From Blastocatellia bacterium (lineage in GTDB: Bacteria; Acidobacteriota; Blastocatellia; HR10; J050), in NCBI GenBank assembly GCA_026985075.1, contig JALSQX010000010.1:1-64000 (forward strand): DNA of 64,000 nucleotides. Direction: 5' to 3'. Under the pieces are notes generated by a model. That model worked only from the letters and a program-made list of their open reading frames with translations, was not told the origin of the DNA and made no database searches. How positions within the stretch are numbered: position 1 is the stretch's first letter; each line of letters opens with the position of its first letter. A program made the position numbers and the translations under genes. Below are positions 27,322-37,574 of this stretch, piece by piece.

Positions 27322-29247
27322 TTGGATTCGAAAGTGAGACAACTCGTCGTTTGGATCTTCATCATCGGAGCCGCCGTGCTCCTCTATAACTTCGCCCAAA
27401 ACTCCGGGAATGCCGGCATCCAGGACCTCTCGTTTTCGGAGCTCGTCAAGCAGGTGGACCAGGGCAACGTATTGAAGGCCACGTTCGAAGAAGACCAGAT
27501 CACCGGCACGCTCAGCTCGGGTCGATTCAAGACCGATCTGCCCAACGGCGAGATGCAAGCCGAATTGGCCAAGCGCATGCTCGAGCACGGCGTCGAGGTG
27601 AACTGGCGAAGCAGTAGTAGTGGATACTGGGTCTCTTTCCTGACCTGGGGCGTCCCGTTCCTACTCCTCATTGGCGTGTGGATTTTCATGCTCCGGCAAA
27701 TGCAAGTCAGCGGAAACAAGGCATTGAGTTTTGGCAAGAGTCGGGCGCGACTGCTCTCCAACCAGCAGAAACGGGTGACGTTCAAAGATGTGGCCGGCGT
27801 GGACGAGGCCAAGGAAGAATTGGCCGAAATCATCGAATTCCTGAAAGATCCACAGAAATTTCAGAAGCTCGGCGGCCGGATTCCCAAAGGCGTCCTGATG
27901 ATGGGTCCCCCGGGAACGGGAAAGACGCTCCTGGCCAGAGCGGTGGCTGGCGAAGCGGGCGTTCCCTTCTTCTCCATCTCTGGCTCCGAATTCGTGGAGA
28001 TGTTCGTGGGCGTAGGAGCCTCTCGCGTCCGCGATCTCTTCGAACAAGGGAAAAAGAATGCGCCCTGCATCATCTTCATCGATGAGATCGACGCCGTCGG
28101 CCGGCACCGGGGCGCTGGATTGGGTGGAGGGCACGACGAGCGCGAGCAGACGTTGAACCAACTGCTGGTCGAAATGGATGGATTCGAATCCAACGATGGC
28201 GTGATCCTCATCGCTTCGACGAACCGACCGGATGTGCTCGATCCGGCCCTGCTGCGACCGGGGCGCTTCGATCGGCGTATTGTGGTCAATCGACCCGATC
28301 TGAAAGGACGGGAAGAGATTCTGCGCGTGCACGTGCGAAAGATCTCCCTGGCCGATGATGTGGACATCCGGGTCATTGCCCGGAGCACGCCCGGATTCAC
28401 TGGCGCCGATCTGGCCAATCTGGTGAACGAAGCCGCCCTGAACGCCGCGCGCTACGATCGGAAGGCGGTGACCATGGCCGACTTCGAGGTCGCCAAGGAC
28501 AAGGTCCTGATGGGCGCCGAACGCCGCTCGATCGTCATCAGCGAGGAGGAGAAACGGCGGACCGCCTACCACGAATCCGGACATACCATGGTGGCCATGA
28601 AGGTCCCGCACGCCGATCCGGTTCACAAGGTCACCATCATCCCGCGGGGAATGGCTCTGGGCTTGACGCAACAACTGCCCGAAGCCGATCGCTATATGCA
28701 CACCCGCGAGTATCTGGAGAGTCAAATCGCCATTCTCATGGGCGGACGCATCGCCGAAGAAGTGTTCCTCAACAGCATGACCACCGGAGCGAGTAACGAT
28801 CTGGAACGAGCCACGGAACTCGCCCGGAAGATGGTCTGTGAATTCGGCATGTCGAACCTCGGCCCCCTCACCTTCGGGAAGAGCGATGAGCAGATCTTCC
28901 TCGGCAAAGAACTCATTCGACACCAGGATTACAGTCCGGAGACGGCCGTCAAGATCGACCAGGAAGTCAAGCGCATCGTGATGGAGCAGTATGAACGCGC
29001 GCGTTCCATCATCCTGGAAAACAAAGAGATCGTCGAGCGACTGGCCCAAGCCCTGCTCGACCGGGAGACGCTGGAAGCCTGGCAAATCAAGCGCATCGTG
29101 GAGGGGCTGCCACTGGAAGATCTGGAGACGCCTCCCCCTTCACCGAAAGACGAAACTTCCGAGTCCAAGGAAAAGGAAAAGGAATCCGAGGGCGTTCTCA
29201 AACCGATTCTCCCGCCCATTCGTGGCGATAATCCGGCGCCAGCCTGA
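27322..29247 (+). CDS. ftsH: FtsH ATP-dependent zinc metalloprotease
   Basis: 641 residues. A membrane AAA+ protease that degrades damaged or regulatory proteins. Two membrane helices (residues about 8-26 and 107-125) flank the periplasmic part; then come Walker A GPPGTGKT (195-202), Walker [10 protein letters not shown], the SRH with [17 protein letters not shown], and the zinc motif HESGH with the later aspartate. The C-terminal tail is glutamate/lysine-rich. No ATG fits: TTG at 27322 follows GAGGAGGAAGG with proper spacing; an earlier TTG at 27304 lies inside that ribosome site. The gene has its own promoter. Confidence 0.95.
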   Translation: MDSKVRQLVVWIFIIGAAVLLYNFAQNSGNAGIQDLSFSELVKQVDQGNVLKATFEEDQITGTLSSGRFKTDLPNGEMQAELAKRMLEHGVEVNWRSSSSGYWVSFLTWGVPFLLLIGVWIFMLRQMQVSGNKALSFGKSRARLLSNQQKRVTFKDVAGVDEAKEELAEIIEFLKDPQKFQKLGGRIPKGVLMMGPPGTGKTLLARAVAGEAGVPFFSISGSEFVEMFVGVGASRVRDLFEQGKKNAPCIIFIDEIDAVGRHRGAGLGGGHDEREQTLNQLLVEMDGFESNDGVILIASTNRPDVLDPALLRPGRFDRRIVVNRPDLKGREEILRVHVRKISLADDVDIRVIARSTPGFTGADLANLVNEAALNAARYDRKAVTMADFEVAKDKVLMGAERRSIVISEEEKRRTAYHESGHTMVAMKVPHADPVHKVTIIPRGMALGLTQQLPEADRYMHTREYLESQIAILMGGRIAEEVFLNSMTTGASNDLERATELARKMVCEFGMSNLGPLTFGKSDEQIFLGKELIRHQDYSPETAVKIDQEVKRIVMEQYERARSIILENKEIVERLAQALLDRETLEAWQIKRIVEGLPLEDLETPPPSPKDETSESKEKEKESEGVLKPILPPIRGDNPAPA

Positions 29248-29268
29248 GAATGGATGAGGAGCGCCGTT

Positions 29269-32244
29269 TTAACCACCGCATTCGTCCCCATTGATCAGCG
29301 ACGCCCACCGATCGAGCGTCTTCTGGCAGGCCGGGCGCGGCCTCAGGGATCGAGGAAAAAGATGACTCCCGCTCCGGCTCCCGTTCGGATCACCACCCCG
29401 TCTCATTTCCCTTCGCTGCGGAGGCTCCTCTCGGTTCCCTTTCGCCCTCAGGCCCTCTGAACTCTGGAACTCCCGGGGAACGAACGTGAGCACCTCCAGA
29501 TTGTGACCATCGGTGCGGATGGTGATCGTTCCCCATCGCCCAGTTTGGAGGATCGTGGCCCCCAACGATTGATACCGCGCCACGACCTCCGGGTGCGGAT
29601 GCCCAAATGGGCTGTGTTCGCCCACGGAGATGACAGCATATCGAGGTCGAACGCGGCGAACGAACGCCTCCGTGGAGGACGTGCGACTGCCATGATGAGG
29701 GACTTTGAGCACATCGCTCTTCAGATCCAGCGCGCCAGCCATGAGCGCCCGTTCGACCCGGCCGGAAATATCGCTGGTCAGCAGGAACGTCCGTCGCCCA
29801 TACGTCATCTTCACGACCACCGCCTCGTCGTTCCCCCAGGGCGCGTCGTCCTTCTCTGCGGGCGGAGGCCAAAGAATGTCCACCGTGACGCCCTCAATGC
29901 GAAAACGATCTCCGGCGGCGATGAATTGTACGGGAAGGCGAACGCGCCGACGCACGCGCTCGAATTGCTCAAATTCTGGATCGCTCACGGGAGCGCGCGC
30001 CAGAAGAACGCGACCGACGCTGAAATTGTTCATGACGTCGCCGAACCCCTGGATGTGATCGATGTCGGCATGGGTGGGCAGAATGTAATCGATGCGCTGG
30101 AGCCCTCGTACCCAGAGGAAATTCGATACCACGGCCTCCCCCACGGTGAGCGTATCTTCGACAAAACCGGGCGTCCCACTCCGCTCGCCGGACCGCTGAA
30201 ATGACCATCGCCCGCCACTATCGATGAGCATCGTCGTCCCTCGCGGGAACTGGACCAATGCCGCATCTCCCTGATCGACATCCAGAAACGAGAGAGTCAA
30301 CCATCCATCCCGGTGAACGACGCCGTCTGGATGGGTGACGATGATCGCCAGGCACACCAGAAACATGAGTCCGAACGCGGCAAGGGGCCGCACGGCGAGC
30401 CGATGCTCCCGACATCCGGACGCCCGTTCCGGCATAGACTTCAGATGGGAGAGCCACAGCGGTTGCCACCGATGCGCGGCGCAGGCCAATCCAACGAGCG
30501 CCAGGAGATACATCCCATAGACGGCTCTGGCCCAACCGGTATACTCGGCTACGCGAAAGCTGGCCCACGGAAGCCGGAGCCAAGGCTCCACGCCCGATGG
30601 AATCCATTCGACGAGCCGTTGACCGACGGCGACGACGGGGAGAGCGAGGCGCACACTGAGCCCCGCCATAGCGAACGCGAGCAATGCCGAGATGACGAAC
30701 AGCGCCATGCCCACCGTCACCCAGATATTGAGCACAATGCCTCCCGGCGCGACGCGATGAAAATACAACACCATCGCCGGTAAGACGCCGATCTGTACCG
30801 CCGCCGATACGATCACCGATAGGACGAGGGCGCGAATCATCCATTGTGCGCCGGGCCAGCGATTGAGCCTCAGCGCCCAAGGCGACTTATCGAGTTGAAA
30901 CGTGATCGGCGAGGTCTGCATCTCCCGCTCGAAGGCGCGCTGATCCCAATAGATCAGTTCGGCCAACTGGCGAACCCACTGGGCGCAGCGAGGCAGTTGG
31001 GGTGCCTTCTCGCTGGGCTGCCAGCTCCCGATGGCTCGCAATCGATCGATCACCGGAAAGGCCAGCAGGCTCATCGACAATACGGCCAGGAAGGTGAGTT
31101 GGAAACCGGGGGCGAACACCTGTTCGGGATCGATGACGAGCAAGACGAAGGCGGCCAGCCCAATGGTATTGGCGGCCTGAGCCGATCGAAACAGCAGCGG
31201 GGCGGCCAACGCGGCGGTGATCATCGTCGTCGCCCGAACGACGGGCGCGTGATCCAGACCAATCATCAGCGCATAGACCCAGAGGAGGCCGCTCACGACC
31301 AGAAAGCGCCACCATCGATTTCGCCCGAAGAGAGAGAGCATCCCGAGCAGTATCCCCGCCAGGAACCCCACGTGCATTCCCGAGATGACCAGAACGTGAA
31401 ACGTGCCTCCAGCGCGAAAGCGCTCGGCTATCTGCCGACCGATGAAATGTCGATTGCCGAGGAGGACGGCCTTCAAGAGAGCCGCCGCTCGGCCAGAGAA
31501 GAGTTCATCGATGGCCAGCTCGGCGCGGCGCTTGAGTCGGTAGAGCGTGGTCCAGAGGGGATGTCCTCGTCCCCGAGCCAATACGGTGATGAGTCGGGGA
31601 CTCTTGACGACGCCGGAAACGTCATATCCATGTTGATCGAGATACTCGGTGTAGTTGGGCGAGCCCGGGTTCCGATATCGACTGGCGCGCCTGAGAAACG
31701 TCAAGACCCGAATCCAGTCGCCATACCGGAGATGGCGTCCGGCATACTGCGCTTCCGCCACCTCATCGACGAGGGGGACCATGAGGCGCATCCGCCCGCG
31801 AGCCGGATGAACGCGCTTGAGCGTCTGGATACGCTCCACGTCCACATCCAAATACACCCGTTGAGGGGCATCCTCCGGAGGACGGGAGAGCCGACCCACG
31901 ACGTCTACCGGTTCCGTCGGCCGGATGATCCCCCTCCGATAGAGTTCTCGCAGGCGCTGCGGCTGCCTATCCAGCCGTTCGAGGTGAACGAGTAATGCCC
32001 CAGCACACATCATCCCGGCCAAGAGCACCCAGCTCGCGGGGAGCGAAGATGAAACGCCTTCTCGGTTGCTCTTCAGATAAGAGAAGAGACCGAGAAAGAA
32101 ACATCCTCCCGTCGAAGCGAACCATAACCAGAGGGAAGCGTGCAGATACGGCTCACCGGCAATGCCGAGCGAAAACGCGGCGGCCACAAACAGCATGGGT
32201 TGAAAACGCGGCCGCAGGGGGACGAACCGCTCATTGGAGATCAT
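29269..32244 (-). CDS. comEC: ComEC/Rec2-family DNA uptake channel
   Basis: 991 residues. ComEC carries DNA across the inner membrane during natural transformation. N-terminal membrane helices (FVAAAFSLGIAG and on), the DUF4131-like OB part (DVVGRLSRPPEDAPQRVYLDVDVERIQT), the competence domain with LLKAVLLGNRHFIGRQIAERFRAGGTFHVLVISGMHVGF, many helices, and a C-terminal metallo-beta-lactamase domain with PTHADIDHIQG and PHHGSRTSS are all visible. ATG at 32244 overlaps the end of uvrD by 14 bases, with no strong ribosome site, so it may depend on translational coupling. About 55 residues beyond the hydrolase domain are basic and may be non-essential. No other competence gene is in the window. 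Confidence 0.93.
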   Translation of the reverse strand: MISNERFVPLRPRFQPMLFVAAAFSLGIAGEPYLHASLWLWFASTGGCFFLGLFSYLKSNREGVSSSLPASWVLLAGMMCAGALLVHLERLDRQPQRLRELYRRGIIRPTEPVDVVGRLSRPPEDAPQRVYLDVDVERIQTLKRVHPARGRMRLMVPLVDEVAEAQYAGRHLRYGDWIRVLTFLRRASRYRNPGSPNYTEYLDQHGYDVSGVVKSPRLITVLARGRGHPLWTTLYRLKRRAELAIDELFSGRAAALLKAVLLGNRHFIGRQIAERFRAGGTFHVLVISGMHVGFLAGILLGMLSLFGRNRWWRFLVVSGLLWVYALMIGLDHAPVVRATTMITAALAAPLLFRSAQAANTIGLAAFVLLVIDPEQVFAPGFQLTFLAVLSMSLLAFPVIDRLRAIGSWQPSEKAPQLPRCAQWVRQLAELIYWDQRAFEREMQTSPITFQLDKSPWALRLNRWPGAQWMIRALVLSVIVSAAVQIGVLPAMVLYFHRVAPGGIVLNIWVTVGMALFVISALLAFAMAGLSVRLALPVVAVGQRLVEWIPSGVEPWLRLPWASFRVAEYTGWARAVYGMYLLALVGLACAAHRWQPLWLSHLKSMPERASGCREHRLAVRPLAAFGLMFLVCLAIIVTHPDGVVHRDGWLTLSFLDVDQGDAALVQFPRGTTMLIDSGGRWSFQRSGERSGTPGFVEDTLTVGEAVVSNFLWVRGLQRIDYILPTHADIDHIQGFGDVMNNFSVGRVLLARAPVSDPEFEQFERVRRRVRLPVQFIAAGDRFRIEGVTVDILWPPPAEKDDAPWGNDEAVVVKMTYGRRTFLLTSDISGRVERALMAGALDLKSDVLKVPHHGSRTSSTEAFVRRVRPRYAVISVGEHSPFGHPHPEVVARYQSLGATILQTGRWGTITIRTDGHNLEVLTFVPREFQSSEGLRAKGNREEPPQRREMRRGGDPNGSRSGSHLFPRSLRPRPACQKTLDRWASLINGDECGG

Positions 32245-34252
32245 CGGTTTCTTCGGTGGAGATGATCCACTCTTCCATCAACGAACCATCGAGCTCTTGA
32301 ATGAAGGGCGAAGGTCGGAGAATCACGTGACGGCTTCGCTCGCGCCCCAGTCGCGGATAACAGAGATAGAGCTCATCCTTGGCTCGCGTGGTGGCTACGT
32401 AGAAGAGCCGTCTTTCCTCTTCCAGCGCCTCCTCATCGCGCCAGGCCCGCGCGGTCGGGAAGCGCCCCTCGGCCATCCAGATGAGGAACACGACGCGCCA
32501 CTCCAACCCTTTGGCCTGATGAATCGAAGAGAGGATCAGGTATTCATCCTCATCGTCTTCGCTCAGAGCGTCCTCGCCATAAACGCCGTCCCGCATGGAG
32601 AAGCGCTCCGTCCCGATGAGCGCAACTTCGTTGAGAAAAGTTTCCGTGGAGTCATACCGAGCGGCGAAGCCCGCCAGTTGCCGGAGGTCCTCCAATCGCG
32701 CCTCAGCGTTGGTATAGTTGAGGCGCAGATACTCCACGTAGTCGCTCTCCAACACCGCTCCGATCTGAGCCGATGGAGAATGCGCGACCGGCGGTCGCGT
32801 GAGACTCTCGACGAGCGCGAGAAATCGCTCCCATCCCGCTTCGGCTCGACGAGGGATCAGGCGAGCGCGACTGATGGAGGTGAGCGCCGTCAGGGGATGA
32901 CGCGATCGGCGGATCTCATCCCAGACGCGCTCGGCGGTGCGCTTGCCGATTCCGGGAATGAGCCGCAGGGCCCGCATCCATGCCAATTCGTCATAGGGAT
33001 TATGAACGAGCCGGAGGTGGGCCAGGACATCTTTAATATGCGCCTGCTCGAAAAATCGCACGCCGGACCGCACCAGATACGGGATGCCTCGCCGCAGGAG
33101 TTCCACCTGCAGTTCCATCGAATGGTAGTGCGAGCGATAGAGCACCGCCATCTCGTTGAGCGGGATGCCGTCATCCCGCAGTTCGAGCGCGCGAGTGACG
33201 ACGAATTCCGCCTGCTCGTAGACATCCTGCGCCGGGACGAGCGCGGGCTTCGGTCCACGGCGACGATGAGCGCGCAGCCGCTTGGGAAACTGCTTCCGAT
33301 TGTGCGCAATGGAGGCATTGGCCAATTGGAGCACTTCCGGCGTGCTCCGGTAGTTCACCTCCAGGCGATAGATCCGGGCCTCAGGATACCGCTCGGGGAA
33401 CTCGTAGATGTTGCGGAAATCAGCGCCCCGCCAGCTATAAATCGATTGGGCATCATCGCCGACTACCATCACGCTCCGGTGCTCTTCGGCGAGCAGATCG
33501 ATGATGTCGGCCTGGATGCGGTTCGTGTCCTGATACTCGTCGACCAGAATGTGCTGGAAGCGCTGCGCGTAGTAGCGACGGACGTCCGGATGGTCCTGGA
33601 GCAATCGCTTCCAGTTGAGCAACAGATCATCATAATCCATCATGTTCTCGCGCCGCTTCCGCTGCTCGTAGACCCGGCCGACCAGCGCGATATCGAACGT
33701 GAGCGCCTCGAAATAGGGATACGAACGCGCGATCACCTCTTCGATAGGCGACGCCGTGTTGGCGGCGAGGCTCAAGATATCGCGCACGATCTCGCTCCGC
33801 GGGAACCGGCGCGCCCGGGTATCAATGCCCGCCTCGCGCACGCAGGCGGTGATGAGCTCCTTGCTATCCTCAGTATCAACGATGGTATAGTTCGGCCGAT
33901 ATCCTATGCGCTCAGCGTGCTGGCGAAGCGTACGATTGGCGATGTGATGAAACGTGCCGCCCCACAGTCGACGGACGTCCATCTGTAACAGAGCTTCTAC
34001 CCGCCGGAGCATCTCGCGGGCTGCTTTATTCGTGAAGGTGACCAGTAAGATGCGCGATGGGTCAACGCCCTGCTCGATGAGCCAGGCCACACGATAGGTC
34101 ACCACGCGCGTTTTCCCCGAGCCGGCTCCGGCGATGACGAGTATGGGCCCTCGGTCGGCGGTCACAGCGGCATACTGTTCTTCGTTCAACTCGGCGCGAT
34201 AGTCAATCAAAGATCGCCGACTCGTCGGGCGTTTGAGGACGTATCGTTTCAT
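32231..34252 (-). CDS. uvrD: UvrD/PcrA/Rep-family DNA helicase
   Basis: 673 residues. A superfamily 1A 3'-5' helicase. Motifs in order: LNEEQYAAV (Q motif), Walker A AGAGSGKT (41-48), TFTNKAAREMLRR (Ia), ILVDEYQDTNRIQADI (II), VVGDDAQSIYSWRGAD (III), LEVNYRSTPEVLQLANASI (IV), LSSIHQAKGLEWRVVFLIWM (V) and FYVATTRAKDELYLCYP (VI). It could be PcrA, UvrD or Rep; these cannot be told apart by motif. It lacks the long basic C-terminus of Gram-positive PcrA. comEC starts inside its 3' end. An inverted repeat lies 20-45 bases upstream of the start. Confidence 0.94.
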   Translation of the reverse strand: MKRYVLKRPTSRRSLIDYRAELNEEQYAAVTADRGPILVIAGAGSGKTRVVTYRVAWLIEQGVDPSRILLVTFTNKAAREMLRRVEALLQMDVRRLWGGTFHHIANRTLRQHAERIGYRPNYTIVDTEDSKELITACVREAGIDTRARRFPRSEIVRDILSLAANTASPIEEVIARSYPYFEALTFDIALVGRVYEQRKRRENMMDYDDLLLNWKRLLQDHPDVRRYYAQRFQHILVDEYQDTNRIQADIIDLLAEEHRSVMVVGDDAQSIYSWRGADFRNIYEFPERYPEARIYRLEVNYRSTPEVLQLANASIAHNRKQFPKRLRAHRRRGPKPALVPAQDVYEQAEFVVTRALELRDDGIPLNEMAVLYRSHYHSMELQVELLRRGIPYLVRSGVRFFEQAHIKDVLAHLRLVHNPYDELAWMRALRLIPGIGKRTAERVWDEIRRSRHPLTALTSISRARLIPRRAEAGWERFLALVESLTRPPVAHSPSAQIGAVLESDYVEYLRLNYTNAEARLEDLRQLAGFAARYDSTETFLNEVALIGTERFSMRDGVYGEDALSEDDEDEYLILSSIHQAKGLEWRVVFLIWMAEGRFPTARAWRDEEALEEERRLFYVATTRAKDELYLCYPRLGRERSRHVILRPSPFIQELDGSLMEEWIISTEETDDLQ

Positions 34253-34273
34253 CGGTATCGCGGGCTGTTGATT

Positions 34274-34299
34274 TTATCACGACCTCAACGCCGTGATAA
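34274..34299. promoter_or_regulatory. Inverted repeat before uvrD
   Basis: TTATCACG (34274-34281), 10-base spacer, CGTGATAA (34292-34299). It lies in the leader or promoter of uvrD and could be an operator; no known consensus is matched. The rest of the 34253-34678 gap, downstream of alaS, contains no gene I can support. Confidence 0.45.
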
Positions 34300-34678
34300 G
34301 GGGCGGTCTCCGGTGCGGCCATCAAACGTTCGTCCGGGTCCACTGATAGCCATAGCGTCCGTCGCCTTTTCAGGGCTCGTGGGGATGACTGGTCTCCTCG
34401 GGCGCGCTTCTTCTTTCGTGATCTCTCTGGGAAGCTCCCGATGCCCGATTGACGCACCGAGCGCTCTCCGTTGATCATAGAGTACGCCTTCCACCGACGA
34501 TGAAGATGCTGCGAGACGCTCCAACGGGATACGGGAACCCCCTCCCCGGTGGATGTGATGACGTCTCGCCAGCGAATGGAGAGAGACCCCTGCCATCCTG
34601 CAGAAACCTCCAGCACGTCATCTGGTGGAATCGACGATGCTTCGCCAACCAATGGAGAGCGGCTCCACGAACCCGGAC

Positions 34679-37342
34679 TCACCGGTTCAGGAATCGGGCC
34701 ACGATATCGTAACTCGCCGCTAACGCCTCGTCGAGCTTTTCCGGCGCTCGGCCACCGGCCTCGGCCAGTTCGGGCCGCCCGCCGCCGCCGCCGCCAACGA
34801 TGCGGGCCAGCTCTTTGACGATCTTCCCGGCGTGCAATCGCTCGGTGAGGTCTCGAGAGACGCGCACGACGAGAGCGGCCTTTCCATCCTGGGCTCGACC
34901 GAGGACGACGACGCCCGATGTGAGTTGCTGCAATAACTGGTCGGCCAATTGGCGCATACCCGCGGCATCCAGATCCTCCACGCGCTCGGCGACGACTTTG
35001 ACGCCATTCACCTCGCGAGCGCGAGTCGCCGCCCGGCCCGCCGTGCGACTGGCCAGCTTCAACTGTAACAGCTCGACCTCCCGTTGAGCCGACTTCAATT
35101 CCGCCAGCACGCGCGCGACCTGTCGAGGAACATCCTGCGGAGACGTCTTCAAGAGCTCGGCCAGATGAGCCAGCTCCTCCTCATCCTGTTGAAAGCGCTC
35201 CAGGGCCGCTTTCCCGGCGACCGCCTCGATGCGGCGCACGCCGGCGCCGATGGATTCCTCTCTGATGATCTTGAACAGACCGATATCGCCCGTCCGGCGC
35301 ACGTGCGTTCCGCCACACAACTCCTTGCTGAAGCCGGGTACTTCGACGACGCGAACGCGGTGACCGTATTTCTCGCCAAAGAACGCGATGGCCCCCGATG
35401 CCAGCGCTTCCTCCAATGGCAGGATGTGCGTCTTCACCTCTACATTGCGCAGGATCTGCTCGTTGACCAGATTCTCGATCTCCTCGATCTCCTCGTCAGT
35501 GAGCGGCGCAAAGTGCGTGAAGTCGAATCGCAATCGGTCGGGGGCCACCAGGCTCCCGGCCTGTTTCACGTGTGGTCCGAGCACGGCTCGCAAGGCGGCG
35601 TGAACCAGATGCGTTCCCGTGTGGTGGGGGCGAATTCGCTGGCGCCGTTCAGCATCCACGCGGGCGATCACCTCATCCCCGACGCGAAGGCCTCCTTCCT
35701 CTACGAGGACGCGATGAACGTATTTCACGCTGAGGATCGACCCATTGAGCGCGAAGGTCTTGGACACGGTATCCTTGACCACGGCCCGCACCTGCTCGCC
35801 TTCGATGACGCCGGTATCGCCGATCTGCCCTCCGGATTCGGCGTAAAACGGCGTGCGGTCCAGGACGACCTCAGCCTCCATCCCTTCGGAGACCTCATCG
35901 ACGGGACGATCATCGACGAACAGACGGACCACCGTGGCCTCGGCTTCGAGCGTCTCGTAGCCCAGAAAGGCGCTGTCGATCTCCCGCTGTTCGCCCGCCT
36001 CAGCGCGTTCGCGTCTCTCGCCGAGCGAAGCTTTCCAACTGGCCTGAGCGCGTTGCCGTTGTCTCTCCAGTTCCTCTCGGAAGCCCGTCCAGTCCACTGA
36101 ATAGCCGCGTTGCTCGGCGATGTACTCGATGAGATCCTCGCGCAATCCGAACGTGTCGTAGAGCATGAAGGCGTCTTTCCCGCTGATCACTCGATCGGTG
36201 GTGCGTTCCATGACCTCATCCAGCCTCCGCAATCCGATGGAGAGCGTCGATGAGAACAATTTTTCTTCATGAGTGACCACGCGCTCGATCGTCTTCCGGG
36301 CATCGCTGAGCTCGGGATAAGCCTCGCCCATGAGATCGGCGACGAACCCGGTGACCTTATAGAAGAACGGCGAAGCGATGCCCAATTTGCGCCCATGCCA
36401 GAGCGCCCGTCGCATGATCTTGCGCAGCACATAAGCGCGCCATTCGTTGCCGGGGAACACGCCATCGGTGATGAGGAACGCCGTGGCCCGCGCGTGATCG
36501 GCGATGACCCGCATCGAGATGCCCTCATCGCTCGCGTATACATATTCCCTTCCGGCCAGAGAGGCGATGTAGTCAATGAGAGGTCGAAGAAGATCCGTCT
36601 CATAGTTGGATTTCACGCCCTGTAATACGGCGGCCATGCGCTCCAGTCCCATGCCGGTATCCACAGAGGGTTTGGGGAGCGGCGTCATCCGGCCATGCTC
36701 GTCGCGATTGTATTGCATGAAGACGAGATTCCAGATCTCGATGACATCGTCGCCGGGACCATTGACGAGCTCGGCCCGATTCGCCGTCAGATCATCGCCG
36801 AGGTAATAATGGATCTCGCTGCAGGGACCGCAGGGGCCGGTCTCTCCCATGGCCCAGAAATTCTCCTTCTCGCCAAATCGCAAGATGCGATCCGAGGGAG
36901 CACCGACTTTCTTCCACAGGTTGAAGGCCTCATCATCATCCTCGAAGACGGTGAACCACAACCGCTCGATCGGCAACTGGAACTCTTCGATGAGCAGCTC
37001 CCAGGCGTAGACGATGGCTTCCTCTTTGAAGTAATCGCCGAAGGAGAAGTTCCCCAGCATCTCAAACAGCGTATGATGGCGGGGACTCGGTCCCACTTGC
37101 TCCAGGTCATTGTGCTTCCCCGAGACCCGCAAGCATCTCTGACAAGAGGTGGCGCGCGTGTATGGCCGCTTCTCCAGGCCCAGGAAGACATTCTTGAATT
37201 GCACCATGCCGGCGTTGGTGAACAGCAATGTGGGATCGCCAGCGGGCACGAGCGAAGAAGAGCGAACGACTGTGTGTCCGCGGTCGGCAAAGAATTTCAG
37301 AAAGGCTTTTCTGATCTCGGAACCACTCACCGGTTTCTCCAT
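34679..37342 (-). CDS. alaS: Alanyl-tRNA synthetase
   Basis: 887 residues, usual for the family. It charges tRNA-Ala. The class II catalytic core begins with GSEIRKAFLKFFADRGHTVVRSSSLVP and TLLFTNAGMVQFKNVFLG; later come the editing domain with HTGTHLVHAALR and CGGTHVRRTGDIG, a coiled-coil and the C-terminal C-Ala domain with VLGRAQDGKAALVVRVSRDLTERLHAGKIVKELARIVGGGGGG. The start at 37342 follows AAGGAGGGAG; a frame start 16 codons earlier has no such site. It is a single-gene unit with its own promoter. Confidence 0.97.
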   Translation of the reverse strand: MEKPVSGSEIRKAFLKFFADRGHTVVRSSSLVPAGDPTLLFTNAGMVQFKNVFLGLEKRPYTRATSCQRCLRVSGKHNDLEQVGPSPRHHTLFEMLGNFSFGDYFKEEAIVYAWELLIEEFQLPIERLWFTVFEDDDEAFNLWKKVGAPSDRILRFGEKENFWAMGETGPCGPCSEIHYYLGDDLTANRAELVNGPGDDVIEIWNLVFMQYNRDEHGRMTPLPKPSVDTGMGLERMAAVLQGVKSNYETDLLRPLIDYIASLAGREYVYASDEGISMRVIADHARATAFLITDGVFPGNEWRAYVLRKIMRRALWHGRKLGIASPFFYKVTGFVADLMGEAYPELSDARKTIERVVTHEEKLFSSTLSIGLRRLDEVMERTTDRVISGKDAFMLYDTFGLREDLIEYIAEQRGYSVDWTGFREELERQRQRAQASWKASLGERRERAEAGEQREIDSAFLGYETLEAEATVVRLFVDDRPVDEVSEGMEAEVVLDRTPFYAESGGQIGDTGVIEGEQVRAVVKDTVSKTFALNGSILSVKYVHRVLVEEGGLRVGDEVIARVDAERRQRIRPHHTGTHLVHAALRAVLGPHVKQAGSLVAPDRLRFDFTHFAPLTDEEIEEIENLVNEQILRNVEVKTHILPLEEALASGAIAFFGEKYGHRVRVVEVPGFSKELCGGTHVRRTGDIGLFKIIREESIGAGVRRIEAVAGKAALERFQQDEEELAHLAELLKTSPQDVPRQVARVLAELKSAQREVELLQLKLASRTAGRAATRAREVNGVKVVAERVEDLDAAGMRQLADQLLQQLTSGVVVLGRAQDGKAALVVRVSRDLTERLHAGKIVKELARIVGGGGGGRPELAEAGGRAPEKLDEALAASYDIVARFLNR

Positions 37343-37430
37343 CGGCTCCCTCCTTGGCCCCTCAAGACCACCGGCTCTCGGCTTCCTCATTGCCTCTAGG
37401 GCGATAGTCTTCCTTCATCGCAAACCTTAA

Positions 37431-37459
37431 AAGATATTGCAAAATTCATATCCTGACAA
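37431..37459 (-). promoter_or_regulatory. Sigma-70 promoter of alaS
   Basis: Minus strand TTGTCA (37454-37459), 17-base spacer, TATCTT (37431-37436), about 90 bases before the alaS ATG. Confidence 0.45.
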
Positions 37460-37574
37460 GATAGAAAGACCCGAGGTGTATGAGAAGGGTCCGTTTCAGA
37501 GCGCTTCCCGGCTCCCCTCTCCTTCCGCTCTCGCCCTGGATTCCTCAACGAGCAGGGCCGCGCATCGCGCCCGC

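Noticed and set aside
34203-34682. Minus-strand open frame between alaS and uvrD
   Set aside because: It overlaps the start of uvrD in another frame, and the sequence has no family-like pattern.
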